Assembly (NCBI GenBank): GCA_041741455.1
Contig: JBGSJZ010000108.1
Span: 185,354 to 249,353 of the forward strand
Length of the DNA: 64,000 nucleotides
From: CALESS01 sp041741455
GTDB lineage: Bacteria > Chloroflexota > Anaerolineae > Anaerolineales > Anaerolineaceae
Direction: 5' to 3'
Below are positions 23,040 to 30,403 of this stretch, one piece after another; positions within the stretch are counted from its first letter, which is position 1; every line of letters starts with the position of its first letter. Both the position numbers and the translations under genes were made by a program. The notes under the pieces are model-generated. The model was not told where the DNA came from. It made no database searches and saw nothing but the letters and a program-made list of their open reading frames with translations.

Positions 23040-24473
23040 ATGCAGCAGAACCGTAACATCATCACACGTTTGGCCCGAGGTGCCTATTTCATTGGATCTC
23101 TACTATTGATTGCTGGATTGATATTAAGCGCAACCAGCCAACCAGTAATTGCTTATCCCATTGATGACTCAATTGGATACACAGACCATGATAATAGCCT
23201 ACTAGTATTAATTGCTGGATGTTCTGGGAATTGCGACTTGATCACCGCCACGGTCCAAAATCAAGGCGATCCGATGGAAGGTCCTGTAAATTATGAGGTT
23301 TGGTTCCATGAATGGGGGGAGCCTATCGAAATCGGTTCGCGAATATTTGTTGGGCAAGTTCCTGCCTTGGACACCGATGAAACATTTGTGATTACATATA
23401 ATCCACGGCTTAATTCTAGAGGACCTTTAGGTAATTATCGATTCCGAGTTTTTCAATCTTATGATTTTCCGGGTGATCCATTTATTTGGTCAAGCATGTG
23501 CTCTATCATAAGTTGTGAGGTTCCGTCGATTACCCCAACCTCAACACCAACCAACACGGCAACTGCAACCCCGACGGACACAGCCACCTCTACACCAACC
23601 AACACTGCGACTGCAACCCCGACGGACACACCTACCTCGACACCAACCAACCCGGCGACTGCAACCCCAACGGACACACCCACCTCGACACCAACCAACA
23701 CGGCGACTGCAACCCCGACGGATACACCGACCTCGACACCAACCAACACGGCAACTGCAACCCCGACGGATACACCGACCTCGACGCCAACCAACACGGC
23801 GACTGCAACCCCGACGGATACACCGACCTCGACACCAACTAACACGGCGACTGCAACCCCGACGGATACACCTACCTCGACACCAACCAACACGGCGACT
23901 GCAACCCCGACGGATACACCTACCTCGACACCAACCAACACGGCGACTGCAACCCCGACGGATGCACCTACCTCGACACCAACTAACACGGCGACTGCAA
24001 CCTCGACAGATACACCAACAGCGACTGTTCCTGCTACCTCTACACCCACAGAAACATCAACCACCACTCCTACAGATTCACCAACCGCAACACCAACGGC
24101 AACAATCCCATCCACAGCTACACCTACCGACACTCCCACTTCTACGTCAACCCCGGAAATTCCGGTTATTACTCCATCAAGCACTCCATCTACGACCCCA
24201 ACTCAACCCACTGATCCAACAGTAACACCTACTGTTCCAGGAGACCCAACCATAACCCCAACAGAACCTGGACAACCAACCATTACTGTGACCAATCCGC
24301 CTACTCTACCTCCGCCGCCACCCCAGGAAACTCCCTTCCTGATACCTGTAACAGGTGAAGATATGAGCCAATCTACTAGTGGGCAAGCTGTGAACTGGTT
24401 GTTTAATTTGAGTATGATCTTCTTGGGATTGGGGCTAACATTTACTGTCTTGGGAAGAAAGATTGCTAAATAA
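23040..24473 (+). CDS. Secreted Pro/Thr-rich stalk protein with IPVTG sorting signal
   Basis: A 477-residue surface protein. A signal peptide (about residues 1-40) is followed by a roughly 120-residue globular domain with paired Cys (C-S-G-N-C and C-S-I-I-S-C). Next come ten copies of a 16-residue T-S-T-P-T-N-T-A-T-A-T-P-T-D-T-P repeat and a more degenerate Pro/Thr/Ser region. The C-terminus has the layout of a sortase signal: L-I-P-V-T-G-E, a polar spacer, a hydrophobic helix and a basic end G-R-K-I-A-K. The ATG at 23040 has CTGGAGGAAGA upstream. A sortase gene follows 250 bp downstream. It is probably a wall- or membrane-anchored stalk that holds the N-terminal domain away from the cell; its ligand is unknown. 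Confidence 0.82.
   Translation: MQQNRNIITRLARGAYFIGSLLLIAGLILSATSQPVIAYPIDDSIGYTDHDNSLLVLIAGCSGNCDLITATVQNQGDPMEGPVNYEVWFHEWGEPIEIGSRIFVGQVPALDTDETFVITYNPRLNSRGPLGNYRFRVFQSYDFPGDPFIWSSMCSIISCEVPSITPTSTPTNTATATPTDTATSTPTNTATATPTDTPTSTPTNPATATPTDTPTSTPTNTATATPTDTPTSTPTNTATATPTDTPTSTPTNTATATPTDTPTSTPTNTATATPTDTPTSTPTNTATATPTDTPTSTPTNTATATPTDAPTSTPTNTATATSTDTPTATVPATSTPTETSTTTPTDSPTATPTATIPSTATPTDTPTSTSTPEIPVITPSSTPSTTPTQPTDPTVTPTVPGDPTITPTEPGQPTITVTNPPTLPPPPPQETPFLIPVTGEDMSQSTSGQAVNWLFNLSMIFLGLGLTFTVLGRKIAK
23538..24017 (+). repeat. Ten tandem 48-bp repeats in the stalk coding region
   Basis: Ten in-frame copies of a 48-bp unit, each encoding T-S-T-P-T-N-T-A-T-A-T-P-T-D-T-P with minor changes. 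Central copies are nearly identical at DNA level; the first and last are more diverged. Copy number is likely to vary between strains by slippage or recombination. Confidence 0.9.
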
Positions 24474-24486
24474 ATAAATTGATTTA

Positions 24487-24527
24487 CACACAAAAAACTG
24501 GCGGTTTTTCCGCCAGTTTTTTGTGTG
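24487..24527 (+). terminator. Strong terminator after the stalk gene
   Basis: An 18-bp perfect stem (24487-24504 with 24510-24527) with a five-T loop; the G/C core is followed on either strand by a T tract, so it could work in both directions. Confidence 0.85.
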
Positions 24528-24578
24528 AATGTACAGAATGGAGAATCCAAACTTGCGAGTTAGTCCCATTTTTAATTC

Positions 24579-24622
24579 CCTTTGATCAAGCAGATAAACA
24601 CTTGGTCAAAGGCTAAGAAGCC
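24579..24622 (+). promoter_or_regulatory. Two hairpins upstream of the sortase gene
   Basis: A 12-bp stem (24579-24590 with 24601-24612, one G-U) is followed by a small GGCT/AGCC hairpin (24611-24622). There is no T run, so it is not a terminator. It could be an operator palindrome or an RNA structure. The rest of the 24474-24722 gap holds the stalk terminator and an AT-rich stretch. Confidence 0.3.
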
Positions 24623-24710
24623 ATTTCGTGCAAAATCAAGGCACATTGCCAAATTATTAAGATTTATATGTGCGCCTGATTTTTCAGTTTCACTTACTCG
24701 AGTTTTAAAG

Positions 24711-24716
24711 TATAAA
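24711..24716 (+). promoter_or_regulatory. -10 box immediately before the sortase gene
   Basis: TATAAA begins 12 bases before the ATG at 24723 and there is no ribosome-binding site, the same geometry as at ligA. A leaderless transcript is likely. Confidence 0.35.
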
Positions 24717-24722
24717 TAACCT

Positions 24723-25514
24723 ATGAAAAAAAAGTTGTTAACAGCCGGGAATTTTCTGATCATTCTGGGTATTTTGTTGGCTATCTTCGGCGGAATCCAA
24801 ATTATTATTAGGGAATCTGAGGAAGTGCCACAAGATGTGGTTGTTGAAGAGGATCAGGGTTTTCTTCCAGTTTTTGTGCCTGAAAGCGCTCAAGAAGTTT
24901 TTATGCCTGACAGTAGTAACCAGGAATTCACTCCTCAGGCCCCTGAGATAAATATTCAATCAACCCCGAACTTACCGACCAACACACCTGCTGAGAGTAC
25001 AGATGATGTGGATATTGACAAGACGCTGGGACCTGCTATCCCAAATCGAATCATAATTCCAAAGATTAACCTTGATGCCCCTGTCATAGAAGCAGGAACT
25101 CGTAAGGTAAGGGTGAATGGCCAAATTTTTGAGCAATATACAGCGCCAGACGAATTTGCTGCAGGCTGGCATCCAGATTCAGCTCTATTAGGGAGTATCG
25201 GAAATACTGTCCTGAATGGACACCATAATGTTCATGATGAAGTATTTGGTAACCTGATTGATCTAGAACCAGGAGATATCATTTACTTGTTTTCAGGAGA
25301 GAGAAAGTTTGCATACATGGTAGCTAACAAAATGATTCTCCCTGAGTTGGGAGAGGATATTACCGTGGAACAGCGCTTGCAAAATGCTCGATGGATTATG
25401 GCTTCCAGTGATGAAAGATTAACTCTAGTTACCTGCTGGCCAGCGTATTCAAATACTCATCGACTTATCCTTGTGGCAAAACCTATTCAATTGGACTTGA
25501 TACCAGCGGAATAA
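24723..25514 (+). CDS. Class D/E-like sortase
   Basis: A 263-residue sortase. A short basic N-terminus and one membrane helix (about 7-29) are followed by a Pro/Thr/Glu-rich linker (30-100) and the sortase barrel. Catalytic residues are visible: His167 or His168 in N-T-V-L-N-G-H-H-N, Cys238 in L-T-L-V-T-C-W-P and Arg247 in N-T-H-R-L-I-L. It should cleave the IPVTG-like signal of the neighbouring stalk protein and join it to an amino acceptor. It lies between the stalk gene and a second sortase-like gene that converges on it (5-bp gap). Confidence 0.85.
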   Translation: MKKKLLTAGNFLIILGILLAIFGGIQIIIRESEEVPQDVVVEEDQGFLPVFVPESAQEVFMPDSSNQEFTPQAPEINIQSTPNLPTNTPAESTDDVDIDKTLGPAIPNRIIIPKINLDAPVIEAGTRKVRVNGQIFEQYTAPDEFAAGWHPDSALLGSIGNTVLNGHHNVHDEVFGNLIDLEPGDIIYLFSGERKFAYMVANKMILPELGEDITVEQRLQNARWIMASSDERLTLVTCWPAYSNTHRLILVAKPIQLDLIPAE

Positions 25515-25519
25515 GCAGA

Positions 25520-26233
25520 TTAATTTATTTGTACGACATCAAAATTATGTAGTGAAATCACAGCAGGAATTTTCATATTTCTAATAAGATTTGCAACCAT
25601 TGGTAATGGTTCTGCAATAATAAATAATCTACCCCAACTGGATTCTCCGGCTTCCTCAATGCAAGTTTGAAGGACCAGAACTCCACCCCGACCGTATGTC
25701 CGGAGGAAAAGGGTTTGAGCAGAAATAACAGATTGAGGGTCATTCAGGTTGACAAAGTCTGAATATTGACTGGTTGGAATCAATGCCTGATAGCGTTGAA
25801 TCTCACTGACTGAGTAGGCTTTCAATTCACCGGTCGATTGAATTAGATAAATAATGTCTCCAGCTACGATGTTGAAGAAGGCAATTCCAGCAATTGAATT
25901 GTGTGCCAAAAGGCCAATAGTTCCAAATTGTGAGGCTAAACCAAATTGCGTTACTGTATCAACTTCTCTCGAGATATATCCGGGATTTCCTGGTGGCTGT
26001 TGAACAATTTCATTAGCCAGTACATCCTTCACATAAATCCCCCTAATAAACTCCCCAGATTGAGGCTTTATTTTTGATGCAAATTCCTGTAATGAAGGCA
26101 GGTTTTCTACTTGAGATTTATCAGATTTACTCCCAGAATTTAATCCCGTGACTGGGATCTGCCGAAATAACCCATGCGGGATTAGGAAAGAAAATATAGA
26201 GAGGAGCAGAAATAAGTGTCTAAATGGTTTCAT
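25520..26233 (-). CDS. Secreted sortase-like protein carrying an IPVTG motif near its N-terminus
   Basis: A 237-residue protein with a signal peptide or anchor (residues 5-23). The body is a divergent sortase fold: His111 in G-L-L-A-H-N-S, F-N-I-V-A-G-D-I-I-Y-L, Cys191 in L-V-L-Q-T-C-I, and Arg202 in W-G-R-L-F-I-I. The three catalytic residues keep sortase order and spacing although the surrounding sequence is unlike the neighbour. Directly after the hydrophobic segment it has I-P-V-T-G (26-30), identical to the sorting motif of the stalk protein at 23040-24473. It is transcribed towards the first sortase. It may be a processing sortase or a regulated partner. Confidence 0.7.
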   Translation of the reverse strand: MKPFRHLFLLLSIFSFLIPHGLFRQIPVTGLNSGSKSDKSQVENLPSLQEFASKIKPQSGEFIRGIYVKDVLANEIVQQPPGNPGYISREVDTVTQFGLASQFGTIGLLAHNSIAGIAFFNIVAGDIIYLIQSTGELKAYSVSEIQRYQALIPTSQYSDFVNLNDPQSVISAQTLFLRTYGRGGVLVLQTCIEEAGESSWGRLFIIAEPLPMVANLIRNMKIPAVISLHNFDVVQIN

Positions 26234-26568
26234 ATTTGCGGAAAATTAAGTATATAAATAGTAATAAATGGTAATATATCGGTTATATTGATAAAAAAAT
26301 TATAACAAAAAAAGTCAACCAGCAATATATTCTTGCAAAAATGTAATGTAGTATGTAGAAGATTTAATCTCCCCGTGCAGGTATAACGAAACAAACATAT
26401 TCAACAATATAAATCCTGAAAGAGTGGAAATTAATGAACAAACAACACTCCCTTGAGTGATGCAGGTGTTTTCGGAAGCACTGATTATCAGGGCGTGAAT
26501 AATGGTATAATTTGGTACACTTTGTAAGAGCGCTTGAATCTGAAGTTTGATCAAGGAGAACGATTTTT
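26234..26568 (+). other. AT-rich spacer of 335 bp
   Basis: This gap between divergent genes holds the presumed upstream region of the sortase-like gene and the yebC promoter at 26503-26511. No coding frame with a ribosome-binding site, no tRNA and no clear hairpin are seen in the rest. Confidence 0.5.
26503..26511 (+). promoter_or_regulatory. Extended -10 promoter of the yebC-ruvC operon
   Basis: TGGTATAAT: a perfect -10 with upstream TG, about 58 bases before the yebC ATG. A normal ribosome-binding site (AAGGAGAA) is present before the ATG. No good -35. Confidence 0.5.
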
Positions 26569-27327
26569 ATGTCAGGCCATTCCCATTGGGCAACAATTAA
26601 GCGTAAGAAGGGCGCCAGCGACGCCAAGCGTGGGCAGGTTTACACGCGGCTGGCGCGTGAGATTGTGATGGCAGCACGCGAAGGCGGTGGAGATCCGGAA
26701 TCTAATTTTCAATTACGGATTGCAGTGGATAAAGCGCGCGCCCAGAACATGCCTAAAGATAGCATTGATCGCGCAATCAAACGTGGAACCGGTGATCTCA
26801 AAGAAGGTAACACTGTCATTGAAGAAATCACCTATGAAGGTTATGGACCACATGGCGTTGCATTTATGATCGAGTGTGTGACCGAAAACCGCAATCGGAC
26901 AGTTGCTGAACTGCGACACATCCTTTTACGATCTGGCGGCACCTTGGGAGAAGCTGGCTCGGTGGCCTGGCAATTTAAGAGGATCTCCTATTTTTCGATA
27001 CCGGCTGCAAAATTAAACTTCGATCAAGTGTTTGAAGTGGCGCTTGAAGGCGGTGCTGATGATGTTACTCAGGATGAGGACACCATCGAAATATTTGCTC
27101 CAGTGGAAGCATATAAAACCATGACCAATGCGTTGCGTGGTGCACGAATCACACCCGAAGAAGCCAATTTACGCATGATTCCCAACACCGAGATGGAACT
27201 TAGTGTTGACCAAACCTTGCAAGTGATGCGAGCGATTGAGAATATCGAAGACCTGGATGATGTACAGAATGTATACTCAAATCTGCGCATCTCCCAGGAG
27301 GCCATGGCAGCATTCGAAGAAGCCTAA
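26569..27327 (+). CDS. yebC: YebC/PmpR family protein
   Basis: A 252-residue TACO1/YebC-family protein with the characteristic opening M-S-G-H-S-H-W-A-T-I-K-R-K-K-G and D-A-K-R-G, and later Y-E-G-Y-G-P-H-G-V-A and R-N-R-T-V-A-E-L-R-H. Family members have been described as transcription regulators and as factors that relieve ribosome stalling at difficult sequences. Length is standard. AAGGAGAA precedes the ATG. It heads a yebC-ruvC-spoU-ruvA run; the yebC-ruvC pairing is widespread. Confidence 0.95.
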   Translation: MSGHSHWATIKRKKGASDAKRGQVYTRLAREIVMAAREGGGDPESNFQLRIAVDKARAQNMPKDSIDRAIKRGTGDLKEGNTVIEEITYEGYGPHGVAFMIECVTENRNRTVAELRHILLRSGGTLGEAGSVAWQFKRISYFSIPAAKLNFDQVFEVALEGGADDVTQDEDTIEIFAPVEAYKTMTNALRGARITPEEANLRMIPNTEMELSVDQTLQVMRAIENIEDLDDVQNVYSNLRISQEAMAAFEEA

Positions 27328-27333
27328 TCTACC

Positions 27334-27831
27334 ATGCTGGTGGTTGGGATTGATCCGGGAACTGCAACAACTGGCTATGGTTTTCTTAGAGAAGAAGCTG
27401 GTAAGATCGAGACAATTGCCTTTGGTGTAATTACCACTCCAACTGGTCTGGCACAGGAAGAGCGGTTATTGCTTCTTTACGACCAGCTAAAAAAATTGTT
27501 CCTTCTCCACCAACCTGATTGCGGGGCGGTGGAGAAATTGTTTTTCCAACGCAATGTCACTTCGGCAATTGCAGTTGGGCAAGCACGGGGAATTGTGATG
27601 CTTGTGTTTGCCCAATCAGGGATTTCGGTGGGTGAATACACCCCCCTGGAAGTCAAGCAAGCGGTGGTTGGCTATGGTAGAGCAGATAAAAAACAAGTGC
27701 AACAGATGGTAAAAGCAATTCTTGACCTGGATGAAGCGCCAAAACCGGATGACGCAGCAGATGCTTTGGCGGTGGCTATTTGTCATTTGAATAGTTATCG
27801 ATTCCTGTCTGCTCGGACAGAGGGCGAATGA
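27334..27831 (+). CDS. ruvC: Holliday junction resolvase RuvC
   Basis: A 165-residue endonuclease that cuts Holliday junctions in complex with RuvAB. Catalytic acids: Asp7 in V-V-G-I-D-P-G-T, Glu in G-A-V-E-K-L-F-F, and the terminal Asp pair in P-K-P-D-D-A-A-D-A-L-A-V-A. The start is 6 bp after yebC and the stop overlaps the next start (ATGA). Confidence 0.95.
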   Translation: MLVVGIDPGTATTGYGFLREEAGKIETIAFGVITTPTGLAQEERLLLLYDQLKKLFLLHQPDCGAVEKLFFQRNVTSAIAVGQARGIVMLVFAQSGISVGEYTPLEVKQAVVGYGRADKKQVQQMVKAILDLDEAPKPDDAADALAVAICHLNSYRFLSARTEGE

Positions 27832-28631
27832 TCAGTAGTTTGAGCAACGAAAAGATCAAACAAATCCGCCATCTGAAAGAGCGAAGATACCGGACAGAAA
27901 CCGGTTTGTATTTTGTAGAAGGACTACGCCTGGTGATTGAAGCAATTCAGCAAGGGGTAACGATTAAAACTTTGGTGATTGCTCCTGAATTGCTTACAAG
28001 TCAGTTTGGTTACAAGTTAGTCTCCGATTATTCCGAAAAAGGTGAAATTTTGGAAGTAAGCGCCGATGTTTTCACTTCGATTTCCCAAAAAGAAGGCCCA
28101 CAAGGGATTGCGGCGATTGTTCGGCAGCAATGGCATTCACTAGATGAAGTCAAGATTAACGAAGGTTTTTGGGTTGCCCTTGATTCAGTGGCAGACCCGG
28201 GAAACCTGGGAACGATTCTGAGAACTACTGAGGCAGCTGGAGGAGCAGGGGTGATACTCCTGGATCAATCCACCGATCCTTATGATCCGACAGCCATCCG
28301 GGCAAGTATGGGTGCGATTTTTGATTTGAAAATTATTCGATCCTCATTGGCAGAATTTTGCAATTGGAAGAGACAGCATAGCATTTTCCTGGTTGGAACT
28401 GATGGGGAAGCTGAAGCTGACTACCGCCAGATATTTTACCCTGCACCCCTTATATTACTAATGGGAAGCGAACGAGAAGGTCTGCTTCCCACGCATTATG
28501 AGATTTGTGATGTTATTGTGCGCATTCCGATGGTGGGAAAAAGTGATTCACTTAACCTGGCTGTGGCAACAGGTGTGATGATTTTTGAAGTATTTAACCA
28601 ATGGCACCCAATCAATGGAGGAAAGGGATGA
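27828..28631 (+). CDS. TrmH/SpoU family RNA 2'-O-methyltransferase
   Basis: A 267-residue SPOUT-class enzyme. The N-terminal substrate-binding domain has the L-S-N-E-K-I-K-Q-I-R-H-L pattern and Y-F-V-E-G-x-R-L-V. The knotted methyltransferase domain has D-S-V-A-D-P-G-N-L-G-T-I-L-R-T, L-L-M-G-S-E-R-E-G-L, and I-P-M-V-G-K-S-D-S-L-N-L-A-V-A. It probably methylates a ribose in 23S rRNA (RlmB/TsnR-like); the exact site is not predictable. It sits between ruvC and ruvA, overlapping both by 4 bp. Confidence 0.87.
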   Translation: MISSLSNEKIKQIRHLKERRYRTETGLYFVEGLRLVIEAIQQGVTIKTLVIAPELLTSQFGYKLVSDYSEKGEILEVSADVFTSISQKEGPQGIAAIVRQQWHSLDEVKINEGFWVALDSVADPGNLGTILRTTEAAGGAGVILLDQSTDPYDPTAIRASMGAIFDLKIIRSSLAEFCNWKRQHSIFLVGTDGEAEADYRQIFYPAPLILLMGSEREGLLPTHYEICDVIVRIPMVGKSDSLNLAVATGVMIFEVFNQWHPINGGKG

Positions 28632-29203
28632 TTTCCGTCATTCAAGGAGAAATTATCACTATTCGGACAGACAGCCTAGTGGTTATGGTAGGGGGAATAG
28701 GGTTTTCTATCCATGTACCAGCTCAATTGAGCCAGGAAAGCCATCTGGGAGATAAGATCGGCCTTTTTACCTGCCTGGTGGTGAGAGAGGATAGCTTGAC
28801 ATTGTATGGCTTTTCCAGCGAGGAAGAGCAGATTTTTTTTGATCTACTTTTGGGGGCCAGCGGGATCGGGCCAAAGACCGCTCTGGCGATATTGTCAGTT
28901 CTTAACGTGGAAACCATCCGGCGAGCTGTCCTCAGTGAGCAGCCCGAAGTTCTGGCGCGGGTGCCCGGCGTCGGGAAGAAAACTGCTATAAAATTAATGC
29001 TTCATCTACAAGGGAAGGTAGGGGGCAGAGGCGCCCTGGAAGGTGCTCCTCTCAGTGATGTGGATGGTGAGGTGATGGATGCGCTAACCAGCCTTGGCTA
29101 TAGTATTGTTGAAGCGCAAACCGCGATTCAATCCATCCCCAAGAACACCCCGATGGATGTGGAAGAGAGGTTGCGGGCTGCTCTGCAATATTTTTCCACA
29201 TAA
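28628..29203 (+). CDS. ruvA: Holliday junction DNA helicase subunit RuvA
   Basis: A 191-residue DNA-binding subunit that targets RuvB to junctions. N-terminal OB fold (M-I-S-V-I-Q-G-E-I), two helix-hairpin-helix motifs (G-A-S-G-I-G-P-K-T-A-L and V-P-G-V-G-K-K-T-A), and a C-terminal domain (A-L-T-S-L-G-Y-S) that contacts RuvB. The ATG at 28628 overlaps the SpoU stop (ATGA) and begins at the conserved M-I; nine extra codons upstream are not expected. ruvB is not in this window. Confidence 0.94.
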   Translation: MISVIQGEIITIRTDSLVVMVGGIGFSIHVPAQLSQESHLGDKIGLFTCLVVREDSLTLYGFSSEEEQIFFDLLLGASGIGPKTALAILSVLNVETIRRAVLSEQPEVLARVPGVGKKTAIKLMLHLQGKVGGRGALEGAPLSDVDGEVMDALTSLGYSIVEAQTAIQSIPKNTPMDVEERLRAALQYFST

Positions 29204-29230
29204 GCGTTCTTCAACAAATTGTCAAGAAAC

Positions 29231-29259
29231 TGGACATTCTGGTTTGTTTCAGGTATGAT
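29231..29259 (+). promoter_or_regulatory. Sigma70-like promoter before the M42 peptidase and atp genes
   Basis: TGGACA (29231-29236), 17-base spacer, TATGAT (29254-29259). The pair lies about 50 bases before the M42 peptidase ATG. It could also serve the atpAGDC genes, which start only 21 bp after that gene. Confidence 0.55.
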
Positions 29260-29308
29260 TTTAATCTGGCTGATATATTAAAAAATCCAAAATGGTTGAG
29301 GGAAAAGG

Positions 29309-30382
29309 ATGGATCAAACAATCATGCTGTTGAAAGAATTAACGGAGGCTCACGGCGTTTCTGGATATGAAGCGCCTGTGCGGAGTGTGGTGCGCCGTTA
29401 CTTTGAACCTTTAGGTGAAATATTACAGGATCAAATTGGCAGTATCATATGTTGCAAGGAAGGCAAGGATGATGGTCCCAGAGTGATGCTTTCTGGACAT
29501 ATGGATGAAATTGGTTTCATGGTAAAACATATCACCCCGGAAGGTTTCATCAAGTTTTTACCCCTGGGTGGATGGTTTGATCAAGTCCTGTTAGGCCAGC
29601 GTGTCATTATCAAAACCAATCAGGGGGATGTGATCGGAGTAGTAGGAGTTAAACCTCCGCACCTACTTTCGGCCGATGAGCGGTTGAAAGTTGTCACCCG
29701 TAAAGACATGTACATCGATATAGGAGCTTCATCCCAGACCGAGGTGGAGCAATTAGGCGTTCGGGTTGGCGATCCAGTGATCCCGAGAGCTGATTTTCTA
29801 GAATTGGCAAACGGAAAGACTTATCTATCAAAAGCCTTTGATGATCGAGTTGGTGTGGCATTAATGATTTCTGCTCTCTCTGAATTGAAAAGTCAGGAGC
29901 ATCCGAATATCATTTTTGCAGCATCCACCGTTATGGAAGAGGTTGGTGTACGCGGAGCAACAACCTCTGTAGAATTAATTAATCCGGACGTAGCGATTAT
30001 TCTGGAAGCGGATATTGCCGGGGATGTGCCGGGTGTCAAGCCTGAAGAATCGTCAGTGAAGCTTGGAAAAGGTCCAACAGTTGTATTTTACGATGCCCGC
30101 ATGATTCCTAACCTAAAACTGAGAGATCTGGTAATGGATACAGCCCGAGAGTTGGACATTCCTTTGCAAACTTCCACAATCGAAGGCGGCGCCACAGATG
30201 GAGCCGTTGTTCATCTACATAAAACTGGTGTTCCGACGGTTGTTATTGCAGTAGCTGCTCGCCATATACACTCGCATAGTTCGATCATCCATCGTGATGA
30301 TTATGATCACGCGGTGAAATTATTGGTTGGGTTATTAAAGAAGCTAGATTCTGCCCGGGTTGCCGGGCTATTGGAAGTGTAA
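29309..30382 (+). CDS. M42 family metallopeptidase
   Basis: A 357-residue di-metal aminopeptidase of the M42 group (deblocking aminopeptidase/CelM-like). Metal and catalytic motifs in order: L-S-G-H-M-D-E-I-G-F-M, A-F-D-D-R-V-G-V-A, the acid pair V-M-E-E-V-G-V-R-G-A, E-A-D-I-A-G-D-V-P-G, and the final metal His in A-V-A-A-R-H-I-H-S-H-S-S. These enzymes trim peptides from the proteasome or other proteases in the cytoplasm. AGGGAAAAGG precedes the ATG. Its position directly ahead of atpA is unusual. Confidence 0.92.
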   Translation: MDQTIMLLKELTEAHGVSGYEAPVRSVVRRYFEPLGEILQDQIGSIICCKEGKDDGPRVMLSGHMDEIGFMVKHITPEGFIKFLPLGGWFDQVLLGQRVIIKTNQGDVIGVVGVKPPHLLSADERLKVVTRKDMYIDIGASSQTEVEQLGVRVGDPVIPRADFLELANGKTYLSKAFDDRVGVALMISALSELKSQEHPNIIFAASTVMEEVGVRGATTSVELINPDVAIILEADIAGDVPGVKPEESSVKLGKGPTVVFYDARMIPNLKLRDLVMDTARELDIPLQTSTIEGGATDGAVVHLHKTGVPTVVIAVAARHIHSHSSIIHRDDYDHAVKLLVGLLKKLDSARVAGLLEV

Positions 30383-30403
30383 ATTTTTTATCACGGAGGG
30401 CGC

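Noticed and set aside
23459..24225. Long Val/Gly-rich (minus) and Arg/Gln/Pro-rich (plus, other frame) open frames
   Set aside because: They are shadows of the 48-bp repeats in the stalk gene; no ribosome-binding site and pure repeat composition.
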